Counted from the first letter of the stretch, positions 52,264 to 62,460 are shown. The stretch: 64,000 nt of DNA from Syntrophus sp963665935 (GCA_963665935.1 OY762510.1:3954144-4018143); one strand, 5' to 3'. Program-made: numbers and translations. Notes: a model not told the origin generated them from the sequence alone.

Positions 52264-52932
52264 ATGAGAAAGGGATCTGTGGCGTTATTCCTGGCATTGT
52301 CTCTTGTTCTTGCTTTTTCCTTTTTTTCCCCGGTCCTGCACGCGGCTGTTCAAGAGGATATTGACTATGAGACCTTGGCAAAGCCCATTCCCAACATGGG
52401 CAATACCGTGATGGAAGTTTTCAGTTACGACTGCATCTTCTGCTACAAGTACGACAAGACCGTGACACCCAACCTGGAAAAGATTCTGGCTGGAGACGGC
52501 ATCCGATTCACTCCTTGGCATCTTAAAACCAGGGGCCGATACGGCGTCCAGGCAAGCGAGCTTTTCGCAGCGCTGATTTCGAAAGACTCGAAGGCCGGGT
52601 TGAGTCTTTTCGACGACAGGTCTTCCTTTAAAAAAGCCAAATTGGCTTACTACAAAGCCTATCATGACGCCCGCGAAAGATGGGACAAGGGGCCGGATGC
52701 CTTTCTGCAGACAGGCCTGGATGCTGCCGGGATTTCCAGCGCGGAATTTCAAAGACTCCTGAAAGAGCCCGCCACTCAGGCGCGGCTGAAGGATTGGGAC
52801 GGCGCATATGAAATTGCCAAGGTCCGGGGCATCCCTGCCTTTATCGTGAAGGGAAAATATCTGCTCTTTACGAAAAACCTTCGATCTCTGGACGATATGG
52901 TCGCCAAAATCAAGGAGCTTATGGCGAAGTAG
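52264..52932 (+). CDS. DsbA-like periplasmic thiol oxidoreductase
   Basis: A 222-aa exported thioredoxin-fold protein: signal peptide (about 1-28), active site C57-I-F-C60 in DCIFCYKYDK, and a cis-proline region (RGIPAFIVK). It forms or exchanges disulfides in exported proteins. The DsbB-like gene starts 6 bp after it, a functional pair. Confidence 0.85.
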   Translation: MRKGSVALFLALSLVLAFSFFSPVLHAAVQEDIDYETLAKPIPNMGNTVMEVFSYDCIFCYKYDKTVTPNLEKILAGDGIRFTPWHLKTRGRYGVQASELFAALISKDSKAGLSLFDDRSSFKKAKLAYYKAYHDARERWDKGPDAFLQTGLDAAGISSAEFQRLLKEPATQARLKDWDGAYEIAKVRGIPAFIVKGKYLLFTKNLRSLDDMVAKIKELMAK

Positions 52933-52937
52933 CCGTT

Positions 52938-53609
52938 ATGAAGAAACAGGCCTTTGGGGAACAAAAAGGCATGACGAAATGGATCGAGAAAATTGCGGCC
53001 TTCCAGGACAGCCGGGTCCCATGGATTTTACTGGCGGCAATCGGCCTCTGTCTTGATCTGGCGGCTTATTCGATCTTTCAGAAGTGGCTCTTCATGAGGC
53101 CCTGCGAATTGTGCGTTTACATCCGTTTTGCCATGGCCTGTCTCGTGATCGGAGGTCTTGTCGGCACCATCCATCCAAAGACTCTCGCTCTGAAGCTTGT
53201 CGCTTATGGAGTGGCGGTCTACGGCGCGGCAAAGGGGATCGCTTACTCCCTGGCGCTGATCCGGATCGGCAGGGCCTATCACAGCGACGACCCTTTCGGC
53301 GTTGAAGGCTGCAGCACAATCCCGGCCTTCCCCTTCAACCTGCCTCTCCATGAATGGTCCCCCCATGTCTTTCTTCCCACGGGAGACTGCGGAATCGACT
53401 ATCCGATTGTTCCTCCGGGCGCTGTTTTAAGTCCGCTGCAGAAATATCTGACGGATTTGTACCGTGACGGCTGGTATCTGATCCCCTCCTGTCGCTTCCT
53501 GAACATGGGAGAGAGCATGCTCCTCTTCTTCAGTCTGATGCTTCTGGTCCTTTTGACTTGCCTGGTTTCCTGGATGATCATCAAAGTAAAAAATAATTCT
53601 CCTTCCTGA
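52938..53609 (+). CDS. DsbB/DsbI-like membrane disulfide oxidoreductase
   Basis: A 223-aa protein with four to five membrane helices. First redox pair C56-E-L-C59 (RPCELC), with later cysteines at GVEGCSTIP and TGDCGID as second pair candidates. It would reoxidise the DsbA-like partner, passing electrons to quinone. The ATG at 52971 is an alternative start. Confidence 0.82.
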   Translation: MKKQAFGEQKGMTKWIEKIAAFQDSRVPWILLAAIGLCLDLAAYSIFQKWLFMRPCELCVYIRFAMACLVIGGLVGTIHPKTLALKLVAYGVAVYGAAKGIAYSLALIRIGRAYHSDDPFGVEGCSTIPAFPFNLPLHEWSPHVFLPTGDCGIDYPIVPPGAVLSPLQKYLTDLYRDGWYLIPSCRFLNMGESMLLFFSLMLLVLLTCLVSWMIIKVKNNSPS

Positions 53610-54067
53610 TTTGCACCTTTCCATTCGCTGCAACGCCAATAATGAATTACATTTATTGTTCTCAAAATTTACAAAGGAATATTTCATTGCTAAAAGTGTT
53701 TCTGGCGGATACGGTTAAAACCCCGTTGGATATTGACGCCACCCCGAGCGCCGACATATTGGCAGATCTGACGATTTGATGACATATGGGCAAAAATTCA
53801 TGCCCCTGCCGAGAAGAACAGCCAGGTCAGCAGAGACCTGCCCTTTCTTGTTTTGGCGCCGATCTTTTTTCTTGAACTGTCCGGCAAGTTGTGACAAATA
53901 TCCCCTATCAAATGCTCAAAAATGCAGGGAATCATTCGAATTCGCGGTTTTCCCTTCCTGTCCGGTTCGTTTTTGCCGGAAGCTCGTCTTTGCGAATTTC
54001 CTGTTTATAATCTAAATCACAGCGACATTAGGATGACTGTCTGCATTTTTTAAAAAGGGAGATTTTT
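53610..54067. other. Gene-poor region before der
   Basis: No convincing gene is seen. A 30-codon frame (TTG 53687 to TGA 53779) has AAAGGAA upstream but no recognisable family. A TATAAT (54006-54011) may be the der -10, though no good -35 is visible. Confidence 0.4.
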
Positions 54068-55417
54068 TTGGAAAGAAACCAGTTTGTTGCCATCGTCGGT
54101 CGTCCCAACGTGGGAAAATCCACGCTGTTCAACCGATTGTCACAGAAAAGCAAGGCGATCGTTGTCGATGTGCCTGGCGCCACACGGGACCGGAATTATG
54201 CGGACTGCACCTGGTACGGCCGCCGGTACACCCTGATCGATACGGGGGGATTCGAACCCGCCTCCACAGAAGCCCTTCTCATTCAGATGCGCGAACAGAC
54301 CCATCTGGCCATCGAGGAGGCGGATCTCGTCATCTTCCTGATGGACGGACGGGATGGCCTTACCCCCGCCGACATTGAAATTTCCCGGTTGCTGAGAGAA
54401 GCGGGAAAGACCGTCTTTTACGCCGTCAACAAGGTGGACGGACCCCGCCATGAAGGCTTCCTGCCCGAATTCTACCGCCTGGGAGCGCCCCGGATCTACG
54501 ACATTTCGGCGCAGCACGGCCTGGGCATCGACGAGCTGATGGATGATCTGGCGGAATACCTTCCTCCGGCAAAGAAATCTCCCGAAGAGGGCGAACAGGA
54601 AAAAGAGGGCGAGCGAATCCGGATCGCCCTGATCGGGAAGCCCAACGTGGGCAAATCCTCCCTGCTGAACAAAATCCTGGGGTATGAACGGACCATCGCC
54701 AACCCCACGCCGGGCACGACCCGTGATGCCATCGACACCCCCTTTACCTTCAACGGCCGGAACTACCTGCTCATCGACACGGCCGGCATCCGGAAAAAGA
54801 GCCGTATCAGCCTCAACCTCGAAAAATACAGCGTCGTCCAAGCCTTGAAGACCCTGGACCGCTGTGAAATCGCCCTTCTCCTCATCGATGCGGAAGAGGG
54901 CATCACGGACCAGGACACCAAGATTGCCGGACTGGCCTTTGAAAAAGGGCGGGCCGTCATTCTCGTGGTGAATAAATGGGACCGGATTGCCAAGGACAAC
55001 AGCACGGTGGGCCGCTACGTCAAGGACATTCAGGATCGGCTGAAATTCATGGATTTCGCCCCCATTATCTTCGTCTCAGCCCTGAGCGGTCAGCGGGTCA
55101 CAAAAATCTTCGCCCTGGTGGAAGAGGTCTATCGACAGTACACGGCCCGAATCGGCACGGGGGAGCTGAACCGGAAGGTGACGGAGATTGTCGCCCAGAA
55201 TCCGCCGCCCCAGTATGCGAAAAAGGGGCATCCTTTCAACTATGTCACCCAGGTGGCCGTCAAACCACCCACCTTCGCCTTCTTTGTCGCCAAACCCTCA
55301 GAAATTCACTTTTCCTACGAACGTTTCCTGATCAATTCCCTGCGGAACGCCTTCGGCTTCACCGAGGTCCCCATTCGAATCGTCTTCCGGAAGAAGCACC
55401 GGGACGCTGAAGCTTGA
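54068..55417 (+). CDS. der: GTPase Der (EngA)
   Basis: A 449-aa ribosome-assembly GTPase with two tandem G domains (GRPNVGKST and GKPNVGKSS) and a C-terminal KH-like domain. TTG start with AAGGGAG upstream. It stands alone ahead of the liv operon. Confidence 0.95.
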   Translation: MERNQFVAIVGRPNVGKSTLFNRLSQKSKAIVVDVPGATRDRNYADCTWYGRRYTLIDTGGFEPASTEALLIQMREQTHLAIEEADLVIFLMDGRDGLTPADIEISRLLREAGKTVFYAVNKVDGPRHEGFLPEFYRLGAPRIYDISAQHGLGIDELMDDLAEYLPPAKKSPEEGEQEKEGERIRIALIGKPNVGKSSLLNKILGYERTIANPTPGTTRDAIDTPFTFNGRNYLLIDTAGIRKKSRISLNLEKYSVVQALKTLDRCEIALLLIDAEEGITDQDTKIAGLAFEKGRAVILVVNKWDRIAKDNSTVGRYVKDIQDRLKFMDFAPIIFVSALSGQRVTKIFALVEEVYRQYTARIGTGELNRKVTEIVAQNPPPQYAKKGHPFNYVTQVAVKPPTFAFFVAKPSEIHFSYERFLINSLRNAFGFTEVPIRIVFRKKHRDAEA

Positions 55418-55432
55418 GGACTCGTTTTCGTC

Positions 55433-55461
55433 TTGACTCCCCCCGACTTTTTAAGTAGTAA
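55433..55461 (+). promoter_or_regulatory. Possible promoter of the liv operon
   Basis: TTGACT (55433-55438), 17-bp spacer, TAGTAA (55456-55461), about 80 bp before livK. The -10 is weak. Confidence 0.35.
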
Positions 55462-55539
55462 TGTTGGATTTTTAAATTCGGAATATCCCGTCATTTAAAC
55501 GAGATAATAAATTCATCGGCACTCTCTCAGGAGGACAGA

Positions 55540-56727
55540 ATGAAGCGTTTCGCAAACCGTTTTTCTTCGAGACTTTTATTTTCGGGATTGTTGATCCTGT
55601 TATTCCTTGTAACTCTGACCGGCTGCGGCAAGGAGGAGGGAAAGGCGCCGGCTGGCGGAGAAAAGAAGGAAGCCGCTGCCGGGAATGTGCTGCGGATAGG
55701 CGTTGCCGGTGCACACAGCGGTGATCTGGCCTCTTACGGGCTACCCACGGTCAAGGCGGCGGAGTTGGTTGTCAAGGACATCAACGCCAAGGGCGGCATC
55801 CTGGGAAAAAAGGTTGAGCTGGTCGTCGAAGATGATGTCTGCAAACCGGAAATGGCGGCCAACACCGCGGCGAAGCTGGTTTCGGCAAAGGTCAATGCCG
55901 TCATCGGCCACATCTGCAGCGGCGCGACAAAGGCCGCCATGGGCATTTACAAGGATGCCGGAATCATCGCCATCTCCCCCTCGGCCACAAATCCGGAACT
56001 GACCCAGAGCGGTCAATATCCCAATTTCTTCCGGACCATCGCCCCCGATGACGCCCAGGCAAAGATGGAAGTGGATTTTGCCATTACCCGCCTCAACGCC
56101 CGCAGAATTGCTATTCTTCATGACAAGGGCGATTACGGCAAGGGACTGGCGGAATTCGCCAAAAAGTTTGCCGAGGGTTCAAAGGTGGCCCAGGTCGTCC
56201 TCTTTGAAGGCGTCACCCCCGGCGCCGTGGACTACTCTGCCGTCGTCCAGAAGATCAAGGGGGCCAACGCCGATGCCGTCATTTACGGCGGCTATCATCC
56301 CGAGGCCTCCTCCATCGTCATGCAGATGCGCAAGAAAGGCATGAAAACCCCCTTCCTCTCCGATGACGGCGTCAAGGACATCACCTTCATCAAGGTGGCC
56401 GGCTCCTTTGCCGAAGGTGTCTACGCCACCGGTCCTCGGGACACTTCCACCAATCCCCTGACCATTGCCGCCACGGAGGCCCACAAGAAGGCCTACGGCT
56501 CCGACCCCGGCGCCTTCTTCCTGAACGCCTATGCCGCAACCCAGGCGCTGCTCAACGCCATCGAGAAGGCGGGCTCTCCGGATTACGAGAAGGTCAAAGC
56601 GGCCCTGCGCTCTCAGGAGGTGGAGACTCCCCTGGGAAAGATTCATTTTGACGAAAAGGGAGAGGCCGTGGGCGTTGGTTTCGCCATGTATCAGGTTAAA
56701 AACGGGGTATTCTCCGAGGTCAAATAA
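55540..56727 (+). CDS. livK: Branched-chain amino acid ABC transporter, substrate-binding lipoprotein
   Basis: A 395-aa LivK/LivJ-type binding lipoprotein (lipobox LTGC) of periplasmic-binding fold type I. Marks: GVAGAHSGDLASYG, NAVIGHICSGATKAA. CAGGAGG site. First gene of livKHMGF. It could also bind aromatic or short-chain acids; substrate not decided by sequence. Confidence 0.88.
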   Translation: MKRFANRFSSRLLFSGLLILLFLVTLTGCGKEEGKAPAGGEKKEAAAGNVLRIGVAGAHSGDLASYGLPTVKAAELVVKDINAKGGILGKKVELVVEDDVCKPEMAANTAAKLVSAKVNAVIGHICSGATKAAMGIYKDAGIIAISPSATNPELTQSGQYPNFFRTIAPDDAQAKMEVDFAITRLNARRIAILHDKGDYGKGLAEFAKKFAEGSKVAQVVLFEGVTPGAVDYSAVVQKIKGANADAVIYGGYHPEASSIVMQMRKKGMKTPFLSDDGVKDITFIKVAGSFAEGVYATGPRDTSTNPLTIAATEAHKKAYGSDPGAFFLNAYAATQALLNAIEKAGSPDYEKVKAALRSQEVETPLGKIHFDEKGEAVGVGFAMYQVKNGVFSEVK

Positions 56728-56735
56728 AGGGACGA

Positions 56736-57638
56736 ATGGATTACTTTCTGGAGCTTCTGGTCGGGGGCCTGACCCGGGGCAGCATCTACGCCCTGATCGC
56801 CCTCGGCTACACCATGGTGTACGGCATCATCGAGCTGATCAATTTCGCCCATGGCGAGATTTACATGATCGGGGCCTTCACCGCCCTGATTGTCGCCAGC
56901 GTGCTGACCCTGAACGGCTTCTCGGGCGTGTCCGTTCTGATTCTTGCCGCAATCTTCGCCGTGGTTTATGCTGCCGCCTACGGGTTTACCGTGGAGAAGA
57001 TCGCCTACAAGCCCCTGCGCCAGGCCCCGCGCCTTTCGCCCCTGATCAGCGCCATCGGGATGTCCATCTTTCTTCAGAATTACGTCCTTCTCGCCCAGAC
57101 CTCCGATTTCCTCCCCTTCCCCAATCTGTTACCGCAGTTTGAATTTCTGGCACCCTATGCCCATATCATCGGCTCGACGGAGCTGTTCATCATCGCCACC
57201 ACGGCCGTCGTCATGGTTCTTCTCACCGTGCTGATCAAGTTCACCCGCATGGGAAAGGCGATGCGTGCCACCGCCCAGGATCGCACGATGGCCATGCTCA
57301 CCGGCGTCAACGTTAACCAGGTGATTTCCACCACCTTCATCCTGGGCTCCGCCCTGGCTGCGGTCGGGGGTGTCCTCATCGCCTCCCACACGGGCCGGAT
57401 CAACTTCTACATCGGCTTTCTCGCCGGGATCAAGGCCTTTACCGCAGCCGTACTGGGCGGCATCGGCAGCATCCCGGGCGCCGTCCTCGGCGGTCTGGTC
57501 CTGGGCTGGACGGAGAGTTTCGCCACCGGGTATATCTCCAGCGATTACGAAGACGTCTTCGCTTTCCTGCTCCTGGTCCTCGTTCTGATCTTCCGTCCTT
57601 CGGGACTTTTAGGGCGCTCCCCGATCCGCAAGGTATAA
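56736..57638 (+). CDS. livH: Branched-chain amino acid ABC transporter permease LivH
   Basis: A 300-aa membrane permease with about eight helices; YALIALGYTMVYGIIELINF and RATAQDRTMAMLTG are the LivH core motif. 8 bp after livK. Confidence 0.93.
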   Translation: MDYFLELLVGGLTRGSIYALIALGYTMVYGIIELINFAHGEIYMIGAFTALIVASVLTLNGFSGVSVLILAAIFAVVYAAAYGFTVEKIAYKPLRQAPRLSPLISAIGMSIFLQNYVLLAQTSDFLPFPNLLPQFEFLAPYAHIIGSTELFIIATTAVVMVLLTVLIKFTRMGKAMRATAQDRTMAMLTGVNVNQVISTTFILGSALAAVGGVLIASHTGRINFYIGFLAGIKAFTAAVLGGIGSIPGAVLGGLVLGWTESFATGYISSDYEDVFAFLLLVLVLIFRPSGLLGRSPIRKV

Positions 57639-57650
57639 GGGGGATAGGCC

Positions 57651-58847
57651 ATGATCAAAAAAGCAGCGCTCACCGCCTTCTGGTTTCTCTTTCTCACCTT
57701 TCCCCTCCTCGTCATCCGGGTGAACACGATCGAGCACATCGTGGAATGGCGATGGAAGAACATGATCTATGTGGGAATCGGCGGCTTCGTGCTGTCCCTT
57801 CTCTGGCAATACATGCTGGCCCGCCAGGAGTCGGCCCGGAAGCCTGCCGAAGGAGAGGCCTCCTCATTACGAGCCCTTTCCCGCAAAGCCCTGGCTGATC
57901 CCCGGATCATGCGGTCCCTTCTGGCTGCAGGCGGCGTCTTCGCCCTCGCCTTCCCCTTTCTTTTCCCCAGCTATCAGACCAACATTCTGACGACGGCTTT
58001 GCTCTACATCGTCCTCGGACTCGGGCTAAACATCGTCGTGGGGCTCGCGGGGCTCCTCAATCTGGGCTACATCGCCTTCTGTGCCGTAGGGGCTTATACC
58101 TACGCTCTCCTCCATGTCCATTTCGGCATCGGCTTCTGGGCTGCACTGCCCATCGGCGCCCTGCTCGCCGCCCTGTTCGGCATTCTCCTGGGGTTTCCCG
58201 TCCTGAGGCTGCGGGGGGACTATCTGGCCATCGTCACTCTGGGATTCGGGGAGATCATCCGTCTCGTCCTGGAAAACTGGAATGCCTTTTCCTTCGGCCC
58301 CAGCGGCATTTCCAACATCCCGCGCCCCGGCTTGTTCGGGATCGACCTCAATCTCCAGCAAGTGACGATCTACATTTATTACCTCATGATCGGCCTGTGC
58401 CTGTTAACCATTCTCGTGGTGAACCGCCTTCAGGATTCGCGCATCGGCCGGGCCTGGATCGCGCTGCGGGAGGATGAACTGGCCTGCGAGGCCATGGGCG
58501 TCGACAAGACCACGGCCAAGCTGACCGCCTTCGCCCTGGGGGCCACCTGGGCGGGGATGGCCGGTGTGGTCCTGGCCGCGAAGACCACCTTCATCAACCC
58601 GGCAAGCTTCACCTTTCTCGAATCGGCCATGATTCTCTCCATCGTCGTGCTGGGGGGCATGGGTTCCATCCCCGGCGTGATTCTGGGGGCCTTGGTGCTG
58701 ATGCTTCTTCCGGAGTACCTGCGGGCCTTCCAGGATTACCGGATGCTCCTTTTCGGAGCCACCATGGTCCTGATGATGGTGTTCCGTCCCCAGGGCATGA
58801 TTCCCGCCGTCCGGCGCTCCTACCAGTATAAAGGGGATAAGCCGTGA
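57651..58847 (+). CDS. livM: Branched-chain amino acid ABC transporter permease LivM
   Basis: A 398-aa permease with about ten helices and an N-terminal extension of roughly 90 residues typical of long LivM. Core VALREDELACEAMG-type motif. Overlaps livG by 4 bp. Confidence 0.93.
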   Translation: MIKKAALTAFWFLFLTFPLLVIRVNTIEHIVEWRWKNMIYVGIGGFVLSLLWQYMLARQESARKPAEGEASSLRALSRKALADPRIMRSLLAAGGVFALAFPFLFPSYQTNILTTALLYIVLGLGLNIVVGLAGLLNLGYIAFCAVGAYTYALLHVHFGIGFWAALPIGALLAALFGILLGFPVLRLRGDYLAIVTLGFGEIIRLVLENWNAFSFGPSGISNIPRPGLFGIDLNLQQVTIYIYYLMIGLCLLTILVVNRLQDSRIGRAWIALREDELACEAMGVDKTTAKLTAFALGATWAGMAGVVLAAKTTFINPASFTFLESAMILSIVVLGGMGSIPGVILGALVLMLLPEYLRAFQDYRMLLFGATMVLMMVFRPQGMIPAVRRSYQYKGDKP

Positions 58848-59641
58848 CGCCGCAAGAAGGTTCTCCCGTCCTGGATGTCCTCAACCTGACCATGGATTTC
58901 GGCGGTCTGCGGGCCCTCAACGGCGCGGCCCTGTCGGTGAACCAGGGGGACATCGTCGCCCTGATCGGCCCCAACGGCGCGGGCAAGACCACCTTTTTCA
59001 ACTGCATCACCGGGCTCTACCGGCCGTCAGCTGGAGACATCTTTATTTCCCCGCCCGGCAGAAAGAGGGAGCGGATCAACGGGCTCAAGGTTCATGATGT
59101 CACGAAACGGGGTCTGGCAAGGACCTTTCAGAACATCCGGCTTTTCCAGAACATGACGGTCCTGGAAAACGTCATGCTGGGCCGCCACTGCCGGAGTTCC
59201 GCAGGCATCCTGGGCGCCGTGCTCCGCGGACCGAAAACCCGTCAGGAAGAGCGGGACATCGTCCGCCACAGTTATGCCATTTTGGAGAAGATGGGACTGG
59301 CCGATGCGGTCAATCTGCCGGCCAAGAATCTGCCTTACGGGGCGCAGCGGCTCCTGGAGATCGCCCGGGCCCTGGCGACGGGGCCCTTTCTTCTCCTGCT
59401 GGACGAACCGGCCGCCGGGATGAATCCCCAGGAAACGCGGGATCTTGAGGCCCTGATCCGGCGAATCCGGGACGAGGAGCAACTGTCGATCCTCCTGATC
59501 GAGCACGACATGAAACTGGTCATGAGCCTCTGCGACCGGGTCACGGTCCTCGATTACGGACAGAAGATCGCCGAAGGCACGCCCCGGGAGATCCGGGAAA
59601 ATCCCGAAGTCATCAAGGCCTATCTGGGGGAGGACATCTGA
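58844..59641 (+). CDS. livG: Branched-chain amino acid ABC transporter ATPase LivG
   Basis: A 265-aa ATPase. Walker A GPNGAGKTT, Q-loop region GLARTFQNIRLFQNMTVLEN, signature-like LPYGAQRLLEIARAL, Walker B LLLLDEPAAG. GTG start overlapping livM. Confidence 0.94.
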   Translation: MTPQEGSPVLDVLNLTMDFGGLRALNGAALSVNQGDIVALIGPNGAGKTTFFNCITGLYRPSAGDIFISPPGRKRERINGLKVHDVTKRGLARTFQNIRLFQNMTVLENVMLGRHCRSSAGILGAVLRGPKTRQEERDIVRHSYAILEKMGLADAVNLPAKNLPYGAQRLLEIARALATGPFLLLLDEPAAGMNPQETRDLEALIRRIRDEEQLSILLIEHDMKLVMSLCDRVTVLDYGQKIAEGTPREIRENPEVIKAYLGEDI

Positions 59642-59643
59642 AC

Positions 59644-60351
59644 ATGCTTGAGCTACGGCAGGTTGAAACCTGGTATGGCAACATCCAGGCGCTCAAAGGC
59701 ATCAGCATCCAGGTCCACCCGGGGGAGATCATCACCCTGATCGGCGCCAACGGCGCGGGGAAAAGCACGACCCTCATGTCCATTTCCGGACTGGTCCCGC
59801 CCCGGCGAGGCGAGATCCTCTTTGAGGGAAAGCCCATCCATGACCGGACCCCCGATGCCATCGTAGCTTTGGGAATCTGCCAGGTCCCGGAGGGCCGTCA
59901 TATCTTCCCCTCGCTGACCGTTGCCGAAAATCTCGACATGGGCGCCTTTCTGCGCCGGGACCGGCTGGGAATCCGCAACGATCTGGACTACGTCTTCGAT
60001 CTGTTCCCCATTCTCGCCGAGCGCCGCCACCAGCCCGGCGGGACCCTGAGCGGCGGCGAGCAGCAGATGCTGGCGATCTCCCGGGCGCTCATGGCCCGGC
60101 CCAAGCTCCTCCTCCTCGATGAACCCTCCCTGGGCCTCGCCCCGCTGGTCGTCCGCCTCATCTTCCAGATCATCCGCAAGATCAATTCGGAAAGCGAAAC
60201 GACCATCTTTCTCGTGGAGCAGAACGCCCACATGGCCCTCCAGGTGGCTCACCGGGGCTATGTCCTGGAAAACGGTGAGATCCTGATGGAGGGGACGGCG
60301 GAAACGCTGCTCCACAACGAAGCGGTCCGCCAGGCGTATCTGGGGCTGTGA
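59644..60351 (+). CDS. livF: Branched-chain amino acid ABC transporter ATPase LivF
   Basis: A 235-aa ATPase. Walker A GANGAGKST, signature LSGGEQQMLAISRAL, Walker B LLLLDEPSLG. Starts 2 bp after livG and closes the operon. Confidence 0.94.
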   Translation: MLELRQVETWYGNIQALKGISIQVHPGEIITLIGANGAGKSTTLMSISGLVPPRRGEILFEGKPIHDRTPDAIVALGICQVPEGRHIFPSLTVAENLDMGAFLRRDRLGIRNDLDYVFDLFPILAERRHQPGGTLSGGEQQMLAISRALMARPKLLLLDEPSLGLAPLVVRLIFQIIRKINSESETTIFLVEQNAHMALQVAHRGYVLENGEILMEGTAETLLHNEAVRQAYLGL

Positions 60352-60375
60352 GAAAAACGCCTTCAAGAAATGCCC

Positions 60376-60403
60376 TTTACAAAATTCCCGGAAACGTTAT
60401 AAT
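60376..60403 (+). promoter_or_regulatory. Strong promoter of the polysaccharide-export locus
   Basis: TTTACA (60376-60381), 16-bp spacer and a perfect TATAAT (60398-60403), 120 bp before the TPR lipoprotein start. Confidence 0.7.
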
Positions 60404-60430
60404 CCCGCATTTGTTAACAGTTGACGGCTC

Positions 60431-60463
60431 AGACATTGCTTACCCCTTCGAGCGGCAATGTCT
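60431..60463 (+). promoter_or_regulatory. 9-bp inverted repeat in the export-locus leader
   Basis: AGACATTGC (60431-60439) and GCAATGTCT (60455-60463) are perfect arms around 15 nt, downstream of the promoter. This could be an operator or a leader hairpin. Confidence 0.45.
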
Positions 60464-60523
60464 TGCTGTCGAGAAAAGGGTTTCTCAGGCGGCTTAAAAA
60501 ATCATTCTCTGGAGAAAGAATTC

Positions 60524-62422
60524 ATGAAGGCGAAAAGAATCGGTGCAGCTGTTCTCTTGATGATGTTCCTTGCCGTTTGCCTGTCGGCCTGCGGCAGCCC
60601 TGAAGAGCGAAAGGCCAAGTTCTTCAAGAACGGGGAAGAACTCTACAAGAAGGGGGACTATGCCAAGGCGATCATCAATTACCAGAACGCCGTCAAGATC
60701 GATCCCCGGTTCGCCCTGGCCCACCAGATGATCGGCCTCTCCAATTTCCGTCTGAAGCGCTGGAAACCGGCCTATGACTCTCTGAACAAAGCCGTGGAAC
60801 TGAATCCCCAACTCTGGGAGGCGCAGGTTACCCTGGGAAGCCTCCTCTTCGCGGCGGGAAAAAAGAAGGAGGCCCAGGAAAAAGCCGATCTCGTCCTGGC
60901 GAAAGTCCCGGATCATGAAGAGGCCCTGCTGCTCAAGTCCCTCTGCCTGCTGGCTGATCAGAAGGCGGACGAAGCCGAATCGATTCTCAAAGGCCTGATC
61001 GCCCGGGATCCGAAGAAGGAAGAGCCCTACCTGATGCTGGCGGAGCTGAAGAACCGGCAGAACCTACCTGCCGATGCCCAGGCGATTTTGAAAAACCTGA
61101 TCGCCCAGAATCCACAGAGCAAAAAAGGCCGGCTGATGTTGATTGCGATGCTGGAAAGGCAGAAGGCATTGCCGGAAGCGGAGACCGAATACAAGGCGCT
61201 GGCAGCCCTCGATCCTGCAGCCGACGGGCCGAAGCTTCTCCTGGCAAGTTTCTACCAGCGGACGGGGCGACCCTCGGCGGCCGAAGCCATCCTGCTGGAG
61301 ATGGTCAAGAGTCATCCCAACAAACTGGATCCCCGGATCCAGCTCGCCCAGTTTTACGCGGCTGGGAAGAAGTATGATTCCATGGTGGCCGTCCTCCAGA
61401 AGGCCATTCAGGACTTCCCCAAGGAACTGGCGCCCTACGACATCCTGGCCCGGTATTATCTGACCTTGAACAACTCGAAGCAGTCCATCGCCCTTCTCGA
61501 ACAATACCTGAACAAGGCCGGAAGCGATCCCGGCAGTCTGAAAGCCAAACTCCTGCTGGCCGGCATCCTCTATCCCTCGGGGAACAAGGAGAAAGCCACG
61601 AAGCTCGTTGACGAGGTCATCAAGGAAAACCCGCAGGATGAAGCGGCCCATGCCATGAAGGGAGACATTCTGGCGGACAAAAAGGACTACGTCACCGCCA
61701 TCGCGGAATATCGCGCCGTACTCAAGTCGTCGCCCAATTCCATCCCGGTCCTCCTGCGGTTGGCCCGGGTTCACCAGCTGAACAAGGAAGACAACCTGGC
61801 TGAAGACACCTACAAGACCATTCTCTCCAAGCAGCCCAAGTCCGAAAGCGCCCTCTTCGGCCTGGCCCTGCTGGAGGAATCCCGGAAGAGACCGGACCAG
61901 GCGCTGGCCTATTACGAGAAGATCCGCGGTTTCTACCCGAACAACGCCGGAGCCGCCATCGGCATGACCCGCATCCTGGAAGGCAAGGGGGAAATCGCCA
62001 AGGCGCGGGCCATTCATGAAGACATGATCGCCCGTTACCCCGATTCGCCCCTGCTGATCAACAATCTGGCTTTCCACCTGGCTGAATACGCGCCGACGAC
62101 GGCAAACCTGAACCGGGCGGAAAAGCTTCTTTCGCCCTTGATGAAGACCTATGGAAAGAATTATCACTTTGCGGACACGGCCGCCTGGATCGCTTACCGG
62201 CAGGGACGCTATGCCCAGGCGAAAGAGCTGCTGGCGGGACTGGACGCCGCCACGTTGCGCAATCCTGCGATCAGTTACCACATGGGCATGATCTGCCTTT
62301 CCTTGGGAAATGTTTCCGAAGCCCGCTCCTATCTGAACGTCGCCGCAGCAAGTCCGGAACCGTTCCCCGGAGACCGGGAGGCGAAAAATGCCCTGCAGAA
62401 GCTGGGGGCGAATCCCCGCTGA
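60524..62422 (+). CDS. TPR-repeat lipoprotein of an exopolysaccharide system, PrsT-like
   Basis: A 632-aa lipoprotein (lipobox LSAC), nearly all TPR helices (about 14 repeats, e.g. AKAIINYQNAVKIDPRFALA). It resembles PrsT of PEP-CTERM/exosortase-linked polysaccharide clusters, but is shorter. The ATG at 60524 starts a clean signal peptide. A scaffold in polysaccharide export is inferred from the next two genes. Confidence 0.75.
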   Translation: MKAKRIGAAVLLMMFLAVCLSACGSPEERKAKFFKNGEELYKKGDYAKAIINYQNAVKIDPRFALAHQMIGLSNFRLKRWKPAYDSLNKAVELNPQLWEAQVTLGSLLFAAGKKKEAQEKADLVLAKVPDHEEALLLKSLCLLADQKADEAESILKGLIARDPKKEEPYLMLAELKNRQNLPADAQAILKNLIAQNPQSKKGRLMLIAMLERQKALPEAETEYKALAALDPAADGPKLLLASFYQRTGRPSAAEAILLEMVKSHPNKLDPRIQLAQFYAAGKKYDSMVAVLQKAIQDFPKELAPYDILARYYLTLNNSKQSIALLEQYLNKAGSDPGSLKAKLLLAGILYPSGNKEKATKLVDEVIKENPQDEAAHAMKGDILADKKDYVTAIAEYRAVLKSSPNSIPVLLRLARVHQLNKEDNLAEDTYKTILSKQPKSESALFGLALLEESRKRPDQALAYYEKIRGFYPNNAGAAIGMTRILEGKGEIAKARAIHEDMIARYPDSPLLINNLAFHLAEYAPTTANLNRAEKLLSPLMKTYGKNYHFADTAAWIAYRQGRYAQAKELLAGLDAATLRNPAISYHMGMICLSLGNVSEARSYLNVAAASPEPFPGDREAKNALQKLGANPR

Positions 62423-62460
62423 GCGTTTCGGGCAAAAAATAAGGGTTTTAGAGGGTGTAA

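Noticed and set aside
53687..53779. 30-codon frame with a ribosome-like site upstream of der
   Set aside because: Too short and without similarity I can recognise; kept only as a note in the gene-poor region.
61064..62281. 405-aa minus-strand frame inside the TPR lipoprotein gene
   Set aside because: Antisense shadow; the TPR pattern is convincing on the plus strand.
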